Positions 21,354-30,630 of a stretch of 64,000 nt of DNA are shown piece by piece. Position 1 is the stretch's first letter; every line of letters begins with the position of its first letter. This DNA is from Alphaproteobacteria bacterium. Its GTDB lineage: Bacteria > Pseudomonadota > Alphaproteobacteria > UBA7985 > JAUIBT01. The notes beneath the pieces were generated by a model, which was not told where the DNA came from, did not search any database, and worked only from the letters and a program-made list of their open reading frames with translations. The DNA is taken from assembly GCA_030428565.1 (NCBI GenBank), contig JAUIDR010000005.1, positions 1 through 64,000 of the forward strand, read 5' to 3'. Made by a program: the position numbers and the translations under genes.

Positions 21354-22337
21354 CTAGACCACGCCGAATTGCATTAGGTCTTGCAAGTGCACGATACCAA
21401 TCGGGCGCTGGGCCTCATCGACCACGAACAGGACCGAGATCTTGTTGCGTTGCATCTCGGCCAGCGCGTCGGCGGCCAGATCTTGCCCGCCGATGGTCTT
21501 GGGCGATTGGCTCATCAACTCGCGCGCGGGACGTTCCAGATCTTGGCTCTGTTGGAAGGTGCGGCGCAAATCGCCGTCGGTGACGATGCCGTTCAAGCGG
21601 CCCTGGTCGTCCAGCACACCAACGCAGCCCTTGCGCCCGCTGGTCATGGTCAACATGAGGTCGTGCAAACTGGTGGTCTCTGAGGCGAGCGGCAGGGGGC
21701 CGACCGTTTTGTCGATGATTTGCTGAACCCGCAGCAGTTGTGCGCCCAGCTTGCCGCCGGGGTGGAAATTGCCGAAATCTTCGGGCGTAAAGCCTTTGAG
21801 CTGTAACAGAACCAGCGCCAAGGCATCGCCCAGCACCAAGGTCATACTGGTCGAGGTCGTCGGTGCCTTATCGAGCGGGCAGGCTTCTTCGGCTTGGGGC
21901 AGGGTCAGGCAGACCGCCGCTAGGTTGGCGAGGCTGGAATCGGCTTGCGAGGTGATGGCGATCAAGGGGATATCAAAGCGCGCGCAATAACGCAGCGTAT
22001 CGGTCAGCTCGCGCGTCTCGCCGGAATTGGAGATGGCGATCACGACGTCGTTTTGCGAGATCATGCCCAGATCGCCGTGACTGGCTTCGCCGGGGTGTAC
22101 AAAAAAAGCGGGGGTGCCCACCGAGGCCATGGTCGCCGCAATCTTGCGCCCGATATGGCCCGACTTGCCCATGCCCGTCACCACCACGCGCCCTTTGACT
22201 GCAAGCAACAGCTCAAGCGCGCGCTCAAATTCGCGGCCCAAGCTGTCGCGCAAGGCGGTAATACCGCGAAGCTGGATGTCGATTGAGGTCTTGGCCAGCT
22301 CAAGGGCGTTGAGGTCGTCGGCGGAGCGTGGGTTCAT
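21354..22337 (-). CDS. kdsD: KpsF/GutQ-type arabinose-5-phosphate isomerase (SIS + CBS)
   Basis: VVTGMGKSGHIGRKIAATMASVGTPAFFVHPGEASHGDLGMI; two CBS domains. Confidence 0.92.
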   Translation of the reverse strand: MNPRSADDLNALELAKTSIDIQLRGITALRDSLGREFERALELLLAVKGRVVVTGMGKSGHIGRKIAATMASVGTPAFFVHPGEASHGDLGMISQNDVVIAISNSGETRELTDTLRYCARFDIPLIAITSQADSSLANLAAVCLTLPQAEEACPLDKAPTTSTSMTLVLGDALALVLLQLKGFTPEDFGNFHPGGKLGAQLLRVQQIIDKTVGPLPLASETTSLHDLMLTMTSGRKGCVGVLDDQGRLNGIVTDGDLRRTFQQSQDLERPARELMSQSPKTIGGQDLAADALAEMQRNKISVLFVVDEAQRPIGIVHLQDLMQFGVV

Positions 22338-22394
22338 ACGGACTCTTCTTGGAGGCTCTTTGGGCGGAAAATAGCGTCAGGTGTTGACACTTTG

Positions 22395-22445
22395 GCATGT
22401 AGCGGTCTTGGGCATGTAGCAGTCTTGGGCTTGTAGCGGTCTTGG
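22395..22445. repeat. 3 x 17-bp tandem repeat
   Basis: gcatgtagcggtcttgg / gcatgtagcagtcttgg / gcttgtagcggtcttgg. Confidence 0.85.
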
Positions 22446-22498
22446 CGGCTCTTGTCAGCCCCGCGTGCGCATGTTGGGGAGAGGTGGCCAGGGAGCCG

Positions 22499-23488
22499 TT
22501 AGCCGACGTGTTGGCCGCCGTCGATCTGGATTTCAGATCCGTTGACGTAGGAAGCGGCATCCGAACACAAGAACATCACCACGTCAGCCACCTCTTTTGG
22601 GTTGCCGATACGGTTCATTGGCACTTGGGTCTGTACGATCTTATCCGTGCCAGCGCTCAAAATGGCGGTCTCGATTTCGCCAGGGGCGACCGAATTGACC
22701 CTGACGCCTTGGCGGCCCAGCTCGTAGGCCATTTCGCGGGTCAAAGCCGACAGCGCCGATTTAGACATGGCGTAGGCCGCACCCGCAAAGGGGTGGATCC
22801 GCGAACCGGCGATCGAGGAGACGTTGACCACCGCGCCTTTGCCGTTTTGCAGGGGCCCCAGCAGGCCGCGCGTCAGCAAGAGCGGTGCGTAAACGTTGAC
22901 CATCATGACTTTTTCATAGGTAGACAGATTGGTCTGGGTCGCGTCCAAGCGTAGGCCTTGCTCGTTCTTGGGCGAAATGCCCGCGTTGTTGACCAGCGCG
23001 TTTAGCGGCTTATCGCCCAGCTGTTCTTTCAGCACATCAACAGCGATACGCACCGACGCTTCGTCGGACAGATCGACCGAGATGTGGCGGGTCATACCTT
23101 CGGCCCAAGGGCACTTGCTGGTAAAGGGCGTGCGCGCCAGGGTGTAGACCTTCCAGCCGTGCTCGTAGAATTTGCGCACGATGGCGTGGCCGATGCCTTG
23201 GCTGGCGCCGGTGACGACGACCGTGGGTTGTTCGGCGGTGGCGGCCGAATTGACGTGCGAGACGGGGCAAGCCAGAGCGCTGCCATTGTCTTTGCCTGTG
23301 GCGGGTACCTGGCCGCTCTGTGCTTGCGTTGGTTGGACCTGATTAGAGGGCGCCTGAGACATAGAAGCCTGAGACGTGGCAGCCTGAGACGTGGCAGCCT
23401 GAGACTTAGAAGTCTGGGCGCTCGCCGCACTTTGCTCGGCGGTGGCGCTGGCAGCTGGGGCGTCGTCGTGAAAAGGGCAACCGCTCAT
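22499..23488 (-). CDS. SDR family oxidoreductase with unusual CPFH-containing N-terminal extension
   Basis: VVTGASQGIGHAIV, NNAG, YAMSKSAL; N-term MSGCPFHDD plus S/Q/A repeats. Confidence 0.88.
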   Translation of the reverse strand: MSGCPFHDDAPAASATAEQSAASAQTSKSQAATSQAATSQASMSQAPSNQVQPTQAQSGQVPATGKDNGSALACPVSHVNSAATAEQPTVVVTGASQGIGHAIVRKFYEHGWKVYTLARTPFTSKCPWAEGMTRHISVDLSDEASVRIAVDVLKEQLGDKPLNALVNNAGISPKNEQGLRLDATQTNLSTYEKVMMVNVYAPLLLTRGLLGPLQNGKGAVVNVSSIAGSRIHPFAGAAYAMSKSALSALTREMAYELGRQGVRVNSVAPGEIETAILSAGTDKIVQTQVPMNRIGNPKEVADVVMFLCSDAASYVNGSEIQIDGGQHVG

Positions 23489-23648
23489 GGCCTTGTCTTC
23501 CTATCTGAGCTGGGGGCGTCTTTGCGGGCTTTGACCTGGCTCGCGCTATGTCCCATATATGAGCCCCATATATGAGCTAAGTTGCGCCGCTAGACAATGG
23601 GTGAGACAAGAGAACAGCAAGACGGTAATGCTGGGGCCATGACACGTA

Positions 23649-23754
23649 GGCCCTTATTTGCAGGCCCGTATTTGGTAGGCCCGTATTTGGTAGGCCCGTA
23701 TTTGGTAGGCCAGAAATTGGCAGGCCAGAACTAGGCAGGCCAGAACTAGGCAGG
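23649..23754. repeat. 7-unit ~15-bp tandem array
   Basis: ggcccgtatttggta x3 and ggccagaactaggca-type units x3, plus one 14-bp leading unit. Confidence 0.92.
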
Positions 23755-23765
23755 AGTGAGAACGC

Positions 23766-24002
23766 ATGACACGCCCCCCCGACGCAGAATTGGACGCACG
23801 CGACCTCAAGTGCCCACTGCCTGTGCTTAAGGCCCGCAAAGCGCTGAAAGCGCTGGCACCGGGCCAGGTGCTGCGCGTGCAGGCTACGGACCCTAAGTCG
23901 CCACAGGATATGCAGGCTTTTTGCGACACAACCGGTCACGCCATGCTGGCCATGCAAATCAACCTCATGCCCTATGAATTTTTGATCGAGAAACGCGCAT
24001 GA
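23766..24002 (+). CDS. TusA-family sulfurtransferase
   Basis: ELDARDLKCPLPVLKARKAL (CPxP motif). Confidence 0.9.
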   Translation: MTRPPDAELDARDLKCPLPVLKARKALKALAPGQVLRVQATDPKSPQDMQAFCDTTGHAMLAMQINLMPYEFLIEKRA

Positions 24003-24964
24003 ATGATCAAGCCGCTGCCTTCAAGACCTTGGTTTTTACCGACCCGCAGTTCGCGCGCCAGGACCCTGGTCCCGGTCATCCCGAGCAAAGCGCGCGGGCA
24101 GGGGCTTATGAGCGGGGCTGGCGCCAGGTTGCCAGCTGCGAGGAGCGGCCCATCGCACCAACGGATGAGGCCGCGATTTGGGCGCTAGCGGAGAGCCTGC
24201 ACACACGCGAGTATCTGGACAGCCTAAAACAGGCTCACGCCAAGCTTAGCGCAGAGCCGGGCACGCGCTTGTCGTTGGACGCTGATACCCACATTATGTC
24301 TGAGAGCCTTCCAGCGGCGCTCAAGGCGGTCGCAGGCGCTATGCAAGCGGTTGATGCCCTGATCGCAGGCGAGGCGCCGCACGCCTATTTAGCTGCGCGT
24401 CCGCCAGGCCATCACGCCGAAACGGACCGAGCGATGGGCTTTTGCCTGCTGTCTACCGCCGCTCTCGCCGCGCGCTACGCTCAGCAGGCACACGGCAAAC
24501 AACGCTGCGTAGTGCTGGACTTCGATGTGCATCACGGCAACGGAACGCAAGCTTGTTTTTGGAACCACGCCGATCTTATGCTGGTCTCGAGCCATCAAAT
24601 GCCTCTCTATCCGGGCACGGGCGAGGCTTCAGAGCGCGGAGCGCACGGACAGATCGTCAATTTGCCGCTGGCCGAAGGCTGTCAAGGGCCAGAATTTCGC
24701 CGGGTCTGGACATCGGCCCTGGAACGCGTGCGCGCCTTTGCACCCGATTTCATCGTGGTGTCCGCCGGCTTTGATGCGCACCGTGATGATCCCTTGGCGG
24801 GCTTGCAGCTCGACGAAGACGATTTTGCCTGGTGCGCCCAAGCCATCGAGGCCCTAGCGCGAGGCCTTGGCACGCCGGGCCTGCTGTCGTGCCAAGAAGG
24901 CGGCTATAATCTGCAAGCGCTTGAGCGCTGCGTTGCGGCCTACTTGGGGGGATTTTCGCGCTAG
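23999..24964 (+). CDS. histone-deacetylase-like amidohydrolase
   Basis: RPPGHHAETDRAMGFCLL, VLDFDVHHGNGTQ, VSAGFDAHRDDPL. Confidence 0.92.
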   Translation: MNDQAAAFKTLVFTDPQFARQDPGPGHPEQSARAGAYERGWRQVASCEERPIAPTDEAAIWALAESLHTREYLDSLKQAHAKLSAEPGTRLSLDADTHIMSESLPAALKAVAGAMQAVDALIAGEAPHAYLAARPPGHHAETDRAMGFCLLSTAALAARYAQQAHGKQRCVVLDFDVHHGNGTQACFWNHADLMLVSSHQMPLYPGTGEASERGAHGQIVNLPLAEGCQGPEFRRVWTSALERVRAFAPDFIVVSAGFDAHRDDPLAGLQLDEDDFAWCAQAIEALARGLGTPGLLSCQEGGYNLQALERCVAAYLGGFSR

Positions 24965-25020
24965 GCTCGGTTGGGGGCATCGCGGCGAGCCGATACGATC
25001 CAAATGCCGACACCTGCTAT

Positions 25021-25080
25021 CCCATGCTCCTGCTTTCCCATGCTCCGGCGATGCCATGCTTCGGCGATCCCATGTTATGG
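25021..25080. repeat. ~16-bp degenerate tandem repeat, about 4 units
   Basis: cccatgctcctgcttt / cccatgctccggcgat / gccatgcttcggcgat / cccatgttatgg. Confidence 0.8.
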
Positions 25081-25235
25081 AAAAGCGCGTCGTTGAGCGC
25101 CCGCTGGCTTGCGGCGCTGCCCTGCGGCCTTGATTCGATCAAGCCGCGAGGTCATATGAAGCCCTAACCGGATCGCTTGACCGTCTTCGGTCGCCGCTTT
25201 TGCCCTTTAACCCGCCCGCGCGGACACAGAGACTT

Positions 25236-26177
25236 ATGGATTTTACTGCCATTCTGGCCCTGGTGGCTGGACTTGTCATGTTGGCCGTCGGAGCTGACTT
25301 CCTGGTGGTGGGCGCCATTTCGTTGGCGCGCCGCTGGGGCGTGCCCCTGTTGGTCATTGGTCTGACCGTCGTGGCCTGGGGCACTTCTGCGCCCGAGCTG
25401 GTGGTGTCGGTCGAGGCCTCCTTGACCGGGCACCCAGGCGTTTCCATCGGTAATTTGGTGGGATCGAACATCGCCAACCTCATGCTGATCGGCGGCATAT
25501 GCACGACGCTGATGGCGCTGGGCCTTTCGCGCGCCGAGTTTCGCCGCGACGGGGTGGTTTTGTTGTTGGCCACTTTGCTGTTCATTGGTCTGTTTTTGGA
25601 CGGCCAACTCACAATCTGGAAGGGCGTCATCATGCTGGTGGCGGTCTTTGGCTACAGCCTTTGGATGACCCTGGATTGTATGGGTTGCGGGCGCCTGCCC
25701 GACGAGCTGCAAGAACCGCTGTTGCCGCGTTTTGGGGCTGCTTGGCGGGTCGCGCTTGGGGCGGTCATGCTGGCCTATGGCGGCAAGTTTTTGATCCATG
25801 GTGCGGTTAGTTTTGCCGAATTCTTGGATGTCTCCGAGGCGGTGATCGGCATGACGGTCGTGGCGGTCGGCACCTCTTTGCCTGAATTGGCCGCATCGCT
25901 GGCCGCGGTACGGCGCAATCAGAGCGATATCGTGCTGGGCAACCTGATCGGCTCCAACATCTATAATATTCTGGCCATTATGGGCGTGGTGTCGCTGATC
26001 TCAGGCAACCAGGCCATGCCTGCCGGTGTGATCGAACGCGATATGTGGGTCATGGGCGCTACCACCGGCATCACTTTGGCGCTGTTGCTGGCGATGCAAA
26101 GGCTGCCACGTTGGTCGGGGCCGGGCATGCTCGCAATTTATTTCGGCTTCCTGGTGCTCCAGGTCCAGGGCGCTTGA
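25236..26177 (+). CDS. calcium/sodium antiporter (CaCA family)
   Basis: Two alpha repeats: VVAWGTSAPELVVSVEAS...GNLVGSNIANL and VVAVGTSLPELAASLAAV...GNLIGSNIYNIL. Confidence 0.93.
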   Translation: MDFTAILALVAGLVMLAVGADFLVVGAISLARRWGVPLLVIGLTVVAWGTSAPELVVSVEASLTGHPGVSIGNLVGSNIANLMLIGGICTTLMALGLSRAEFRRDGVVLLLATLLFIGLFLDGQLTIWKGVIMLVAVFGYSLWMTLDCMGCGRLPDELQEPLLPRFGAAWRVALGAVMLAYGGKFLIHGAVSFAEFLDVSEAVIGMTVVAVGTSLPELAASLAAVRRNQSDIVLGNLIGSNIYNILAIMGVVSLISGNQAMPAGVIERDMWVMGATTGITLALLLAMQRLPRWSGPGMLAIYFGFLVLQVQGA

Positions 26178-26920
26178 TGGGCGCGGCGCTGGTCACTGCG
26201 GGTGGGCGGCGCTTGGGGCGCGCGATGGCTCTGGCCTTGGCCGGGCGCGGCCATGACGTGGCGATCCACTACCAAACCAGCAAAGATGCCGCTCTTGAGA
26301 CTTGCGCAGATATCCAAGCTCTGGGTCAAAAGGCGGTGGCCTTGCAGGCCGATTTGGCCAGCGAGGAGGCGACGCAAGGCTTGATGGCAGAAGCGGCCCA
26401 GGCGATGGGCCGCCCCGTGTCCTTGTTGATCAACAACGCCAGCCTGTTCGAGCGCGACGACGTCCTGGACGCAGATAAGGCGCTATGGGACCGCCATATG
26501 GCGATCAATCTGCGCGCGCCTTTTGTGCTGAGCCAAGCGCTGGCGAAGGGATTGGCCGCGATCCAGGCTGCGCCTTTGTCGGGTCTGATCGTCAATATGC
26601 TGGATACGCGCGTTCTAAATCTGACGCCGCATTTTACCAGCTACAGCTTGTCGAAAGCGGGCCTGCATACGCTGACGCAGACCTTGGCGCTGGCGCTGGC
26701 GCCGCAGGTTCGTGTCAATGCAATTGCGCCTGGTTTCACCTTGCCCAGCCCCGGCCAGAGCCAAGCGCAATTTGACGAGCGCGCGGCGCGCCAACCGCTG
26801 GGCCAGTCGGTCGATCCCCAAGATATCGTTGCTGCGCTGGCCTGTCTTTTGGATGCGCCCAGCTTGACGGGCCAGGTCATCGCGCCGGATGCTGGCCAAC
26901 ACCTCAATTGGCGCCCTTAG
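26177..26920 (+). CDS. SDR family oxidoreductase (pteridine reductase/FolM-like)
   Basis: ALVTAGGRRLGRAMALAL, NNASLFERD, YSLSKAGL; 1-bp stop/start overlap TGATG with upstream gene; next to folB. Confidence 0.85.
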   Translation: MGAALVTAGGRRLGRAMALALAGRGHDVAIHYQTSKDAALETCADIQALGQKAVALQADLASEEATQGLMAEAAQAMGRPVSLLINNASLFERDDVLDADKALWDRHMAINLRAPFVLSQALAKGLAAIQAAPLSGLIVNMLDTRVLNLTPHFTSYSLSKAGLHTLTQTLALALAPQVRVNAIAPGFTLPSPGQSQAQFDERAARQPLGQSVDPQDIVAALACLLDAPSLTGQVIAPDAGQHLNWRP

Positions 26921-26952
26921 GATTTAGTCCTCACATCGAAAGAGGTACCGCG

Positions 26953-27315
26953 ATGCGGCTGTTCATCGAAATCGAAGCGCTGAGCCTGGAGGCTTGGGTC
27001 GGTATCTTGCCGCAAGAATACCAAGCATCGCAGCGCCTGATTGTGGACTGCAAGGCCCAGGTTGCGCCGCGACATTGGCCACTGCAAGAACTGGAAGACA
27101 GCGTTTCTTATGCGGCGGTGGTGGAGACCATTACCGAGGTGGTTGCATCCCAGCACTGGCCATTGCTCGAAGAACTGATCGAGGCCCTGCGTCAGCGCCT
27201 GGCTGACGATTATCCCTTGCTCGACACGCTAGAGTTGAGGTTGCGTAAGCCCGATATCCTAGAAGCAGTGGCAAGCGTTGGAATTTCCCTGCAATGGCAA
27301 CGCGAAGGCTCTTGA
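26953..27315 (+). CDS. folB: dihydroneopterin aldolase
   Basis: IEIEALSLEAWVGILPQEYQASQRLIVD; 45-bp shorter start than the ORF. Confidence 0.88.
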   Translation: MRLFIEIEALSLEAWVGILPQEYQASQRLIVDCKAQVAPRHWPLQELEDSVSYAAVVETITEVVASQHWPLLEELIEALRQRLADDYPLLDTLELRLRKPDILEAVASVGISLQWQREGS

Positions 27316-27679
27316 CAAGTCAGGCCGCGTTCAAGTTGTGCACAGCTGCCCTGCAGGCTGGAATCCGTAGCTTCTCTGGCAAGCGATTCCTTAGGATTAT
27401 GTTGAATTTGAAAAATAAGTAAGAAAAAATTGTTTAATAACAATATGTTATAGGGTTTGCTCAAAAAATAGACAAAGTAAAGCAAGCCATTGAAAACACG
27501 CGATTCTCTGGCCTAACCCAAGGAATAACCACAGACTTATCCACCGAATTTGGGGGTAACTTGACGTGGGCTGTAGTAAGCTGGCGATTGTTCGATTCCG
27601 CGCCCTGTCAAGCCGATTATTTTTGCTGAACATCGCTCGCTGCGACGATAGGGCTTCTCAATAAAAGACGATCCACGCC

Positions 27680-28615
27680 ATGTCATTGCTTGCAGACGCG
27701 CCTTTGCCACCGCGTAATGAAAAGGCTGCGGCCATTGGTGTTATGCTGACCGCTACTTTATTTATCGCCACCTCGTTGCTGTTGGCCAAGATGGTCGGCA
27801 GCGGCTGGGGTGCCGTGACACCAGACCAAAAGCTACACCCCTTGCAGGTGACCGCTGGACGCTTCTTGTTTGGCTTTATTGGCATTGCAAGTTTTGTGGC
27901 CTGGCGTCGTCCGTCTTTCACCCGGCCGGCCTTGGGTCTGCATCTGCTGCGTTCCCTGCTCGGTATGAGCGGCGTCGGGCTGATGTTCACGGCCGCCTTG
28001 TTGATCCCTTTGGCTGAGACCACCGCCATCAGCTTCCTCAACCCCATCTTTGCCATGATGCTGGCGGTGGTCATTTTGGGCGAGCGGGTTGGTCTGCTGC
28101 GTTGGTCTTGCGCCGCCCTGGCCTTTGCGGGCGCGCTATTGCTGGTGCTGCGCGGCGGCTTTGAGCCGCGCCCCGAAGCGCTGGTAGCACTGGCGGCGGC
28201 GGCACTGTTGGGCGGGGAAGTGATCGCGCTAAAGTTTCTAAGTGGCCGCGAAGCAGTGCCGCAAATCTTGCTGCTCAACAATGGCATCGCGCTGCTGGTG
28301 ATGATGAGCTTGGCGAGCCTGGTCTGGATTTGGCCAAGCCCGCAGCAATGGCTCGCTCTTGCGGGCGTCGGCTTGGCCATGATCTCGGCGCAAGCGCTGT
28401 TTACGCGCGCCATCCGCATGACCGACGCCAGCTTTATCGCGCCCTTCAGCTATGCGACGCTGATTGTCTCTAGCGGCTTGGATTGGCTAGTGTTTGGCTC
28501 CTGGCCCAGCCTACGCTCGTGGCTGGGGGTGGCCATTATCGTGACCGCGGGCGTGTTGCTGTCTTGGCGTGAAGCGGTGCGTGAAAAGCGGGCACGCCAG
28601 GCGGGGGCCGTATGA
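27680..28615 (+). CDS. DMT family (EamA) transporter
   Basis: Ten hydrophobic segments, two EamA repeats (SFLNPIFAMMLAVVILGERV). Confidence 0.87.
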   Translation: MSLLADAPLPPRNEKAAAIGVMLTATLFIATSLLLAKMVGSGWGAVTPDQKLHPLQVTAGRFLFGFIGIASFVAWRRPSFTRPALGLHLLRSLLGMSGVGLMFTAALLIPLAETTAISFLNPIFAMMLAVVILGERVGLLRWSCAALAFAGALLLVLRGGFEPRPEALVALAAAALLGGEVIALKFLSGREAVPQILLLNNGIALLVMMSLASLVWIWPSPQQWLALAGVGLAMISAQALFTRAIRMTDASFIAPFSYATLIVSSGLDWLVFGSWPSLRSWLGVAIIVTAGVLLSWREAVREKRARQAGAV

Positions 28616-28645
28616 CGGCCAGCACCTGACGCGGCCCAATACGGG

Positions 28646-28715
28646 GGAGCCCAATGTGAGGGGAGCCCACAATGTGAGGGGAGCCCAGTGTGCGGGCGGC
28701 CCAGTGTGAGGGCAG
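28646..28715. repeat. ~16-18-bp degenerate tandem repeat, 4 units
   Basis: gagcccaatgtgaggg / gagcccacaatgtgaggg / gagcccagtgtgcggg / cggcccagtgtgaggg. Confidence 0.8.
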
Positions 28716-29492
28716 CTAGGCGCTCATCAACACATCGCCAGAATAGAGCCGCAGCAAGCGCGCGTCGTCCAGGCGTAACAAGAGCTGGCCTTGCTCGTCA
28801 ATGCCTTCAAAGATCCCGTCTTGATAGTCCTGTTTGTCAGCGCTGGTGCCCAAGCGCACGCGCTGGCCCAGCCGGTGGGCGCGCTGCAAAAACCGCTGGC
28901 GCAGGGGCTCAAAGCCGCTGGCAAGCCAGGTCTGCAAGTTGACTGCCACCGCCTGCCTTAGGCCTTGTACCAACAGCGCCGGATCGGGCGGAATCTGACC
29001 TTGAGCCAGCAAGCTGGTCGGCGGATACAGCGCCTGGTTGGCTTCGGGGGCATGGCGCAAGTTGATGCCAATGCCTGCGATGACATAGGCGGGCAGAGCT
29101 GATCCGCGCTCGGCCGGTCCGCTGGCTTCCAGCAGCATGCCGGTCAGCTTGCCGCTGTTAAGCAATATGTCGTTAGGCCATTTGATCTCCAGTTTTTGGC
29201 TGGGGTCGATCTGAGCCGCTAGGGCTTCGTGAACCGCCAACGCGACGACATAGACCAACTGCGGTACAGCGGGCCAGTGTCGCTGTGGGCGGAATAAAAT
29301 CGACACGTAGACATTGCCCGGTGGTGAATTCCACACCCGCCCATGGCGCCCGCGCCCCTGGAGCTGTTGGTGCGCCCAGACGCACGATAGAGGCGCAGCG
29401 CCCTGCTCGGCCAAGGCGCGCAAATCATCATTGGTCGACTGAGTGGCCTCTTTTTCGACCACCACCGCATCAGCAGGCAAACGGCTGCTCAT
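28716..29492 (-). CDS. birA: biotin--[acetyl-CoA-carboxylase] ligase
   Basis: QGRGRHGRVWNSPPGNVYVSIL; KWPNDILLNSGKLTGMLLE; IGIGINL. Confidence 0.92.
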   Translation of the reverse strand: MSSRLPADAVVVEKEATQSTNDDLRALAEQGAAPLSCVWAHQQLQGRGRHGRVWNSPPGNVYVSILFRPQRHWPAVPQLVYVVALAVHEALAAQIDPSQKLEIKWPNDILLNSGKLTGMLLEASGPAERGSALPAYVIAGIGINLRHAPEANQALYPPTSLLAQGQIPPDPALLVQGLRQAVAVNLQTWLASGFEPLRQRFLQRAHRLGQRVRLGTSADKQDYQDGIFEGIDEQGQLLLRLDDARLLRLYSGDVLMSA

Positions 29493-29496
29493 GCCT

Positions 29497-30540
29497 CTAA
29501 CCCAGCAAATTATCTTCGATCCGGCGCAGCTCTTCCAGCTTGTCGGGATCGTGCTTGAATTTTTCTTCCATGACCTGGTTGATGATGAGCTGCGCGTCTA
29601 GCGCGGTAAAGCCCAGGGCCTTACGCTCGTATTCCAGATTCTGGCGTCCTTCCAAGCTGATCTCCTGGCCGCCGTTGCGCTCCAACGCGATCTCGATGGA
29701 GCGGTGGAAGGCGTCCTGCCGCTTGAAGCGCGCAAAGGTAAAGCCAGATGCCAGCACACCTGTAACCATGGCCACCAGTAAAACGCCCGCCAGTGATATG
29801 ATCAGGCCAAAGGCGCGGCCCCAAGTGGTCTCTGGTCCGCCGCCCGCATCGCCGATACCCGACAAACTGGCCACGGCCCAGCGCATGGCCGAGGGGATGG
29901 AGCTAAAGGCCTCGTTGGTCTTGCCTTCCAGCGCGAAAATCGTGCTGGCGGCCATGATGATGACCAGCAGGAAGATAAAACCGATGGTGCTGAGCGTCGG
30001 CAGCTCGGCCTTCAGCACGCCAAAGACATTGTCCATGGTGGGTGAATAGCGGGTTAGCTTGAAAGCACGACGCAGGCGCATAATCCGCAAGAAACGCAGA
30101 TCAACAAAGCTATCCAGGCCCGATAGGATAATAAAGAAGGGCAGAATGGCGACCAGATCAGTCAAGGCCATTGGGGTGAAGATATAGCGCAGGCGACCCC
30201 AAAAAGCCCCGCGCTGGCCAAAACGCTCGTCTTCAATGCAGGACCAGACCCTCAGCAGGTATTCAGTGCCAAAGACGATGACCGAAAAGGCCTCAAACAC
30301 AAAAAACGGGGTCGCGAAGGCCTTGGAATAGCCGCTGACACTCTCCAGCATGACCGCCAGCACATTGAGCACGATCATCCCCACCAGGAAGACGTCGAAC
30401 AGGCGCGATAGCTTGTCATTAGGGTCGCGGGTGACGGTGAGCAGCTCGTGAACCCGGGCTCTGGTATAGCGGGTTTGGCGGTGCTGTTTCCAGGCAGCTC
30501 CCAAAAAGGCGGTGGTGGCGAGGAGTGACTTGGCGATCAT
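29497..30540 (-). CDS. voltage-gated-like ion transporter (Ion_trans fold)
   Basis: S4-like LRFLRIMRLRRAFKLTRYS and pore region MRWAVASLSGIGDAGG. Confidence 0.82.
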   Translation of the reverse strand: MIAKSLLATTAFLGAAWKQHRQTRYTRARVHELLTVTRDPNDKLSRLFDVFLVGMIVLNVLAVMLESVSGYSKAFATPFFVFEAFSVIVFGTEYLLRVWSCIEDERFGQRGAFWGRLRYIFTPMALTDLVAILPFFIILSGLDSFVDLRFLRIMRLRRAFKLTRYSPTMDNVFGVLKAELPTLSTIGFIFLLVIIMAASTIFALEGKTNEAFSSIPSAMRWAVASLSGIGDAGGGPETTWGRAFGLIISLAGVLLVAMVTGVLASGFTFARFKRQDAFHRSIEIALERNGGQEISLEGRQNLEYERKALGFTALDAQLIINQVMEEKFKHDPDKLEELRRIEDNLLG

Positions 30541-30630
30541 GCTTTACGTCCAGCTTGGTAGAGACCGACAGGTTGAGACGCGAGGGCACGCTCAACCCTT
30601 TAGGGTCTTATACCAAAGATTGTGAACGTT

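Noticed and set aside
23649-23754. Possible CRISPR array
   Set aside because: Units are contiguous 15-mers with no spacers and no cas genes in the window.
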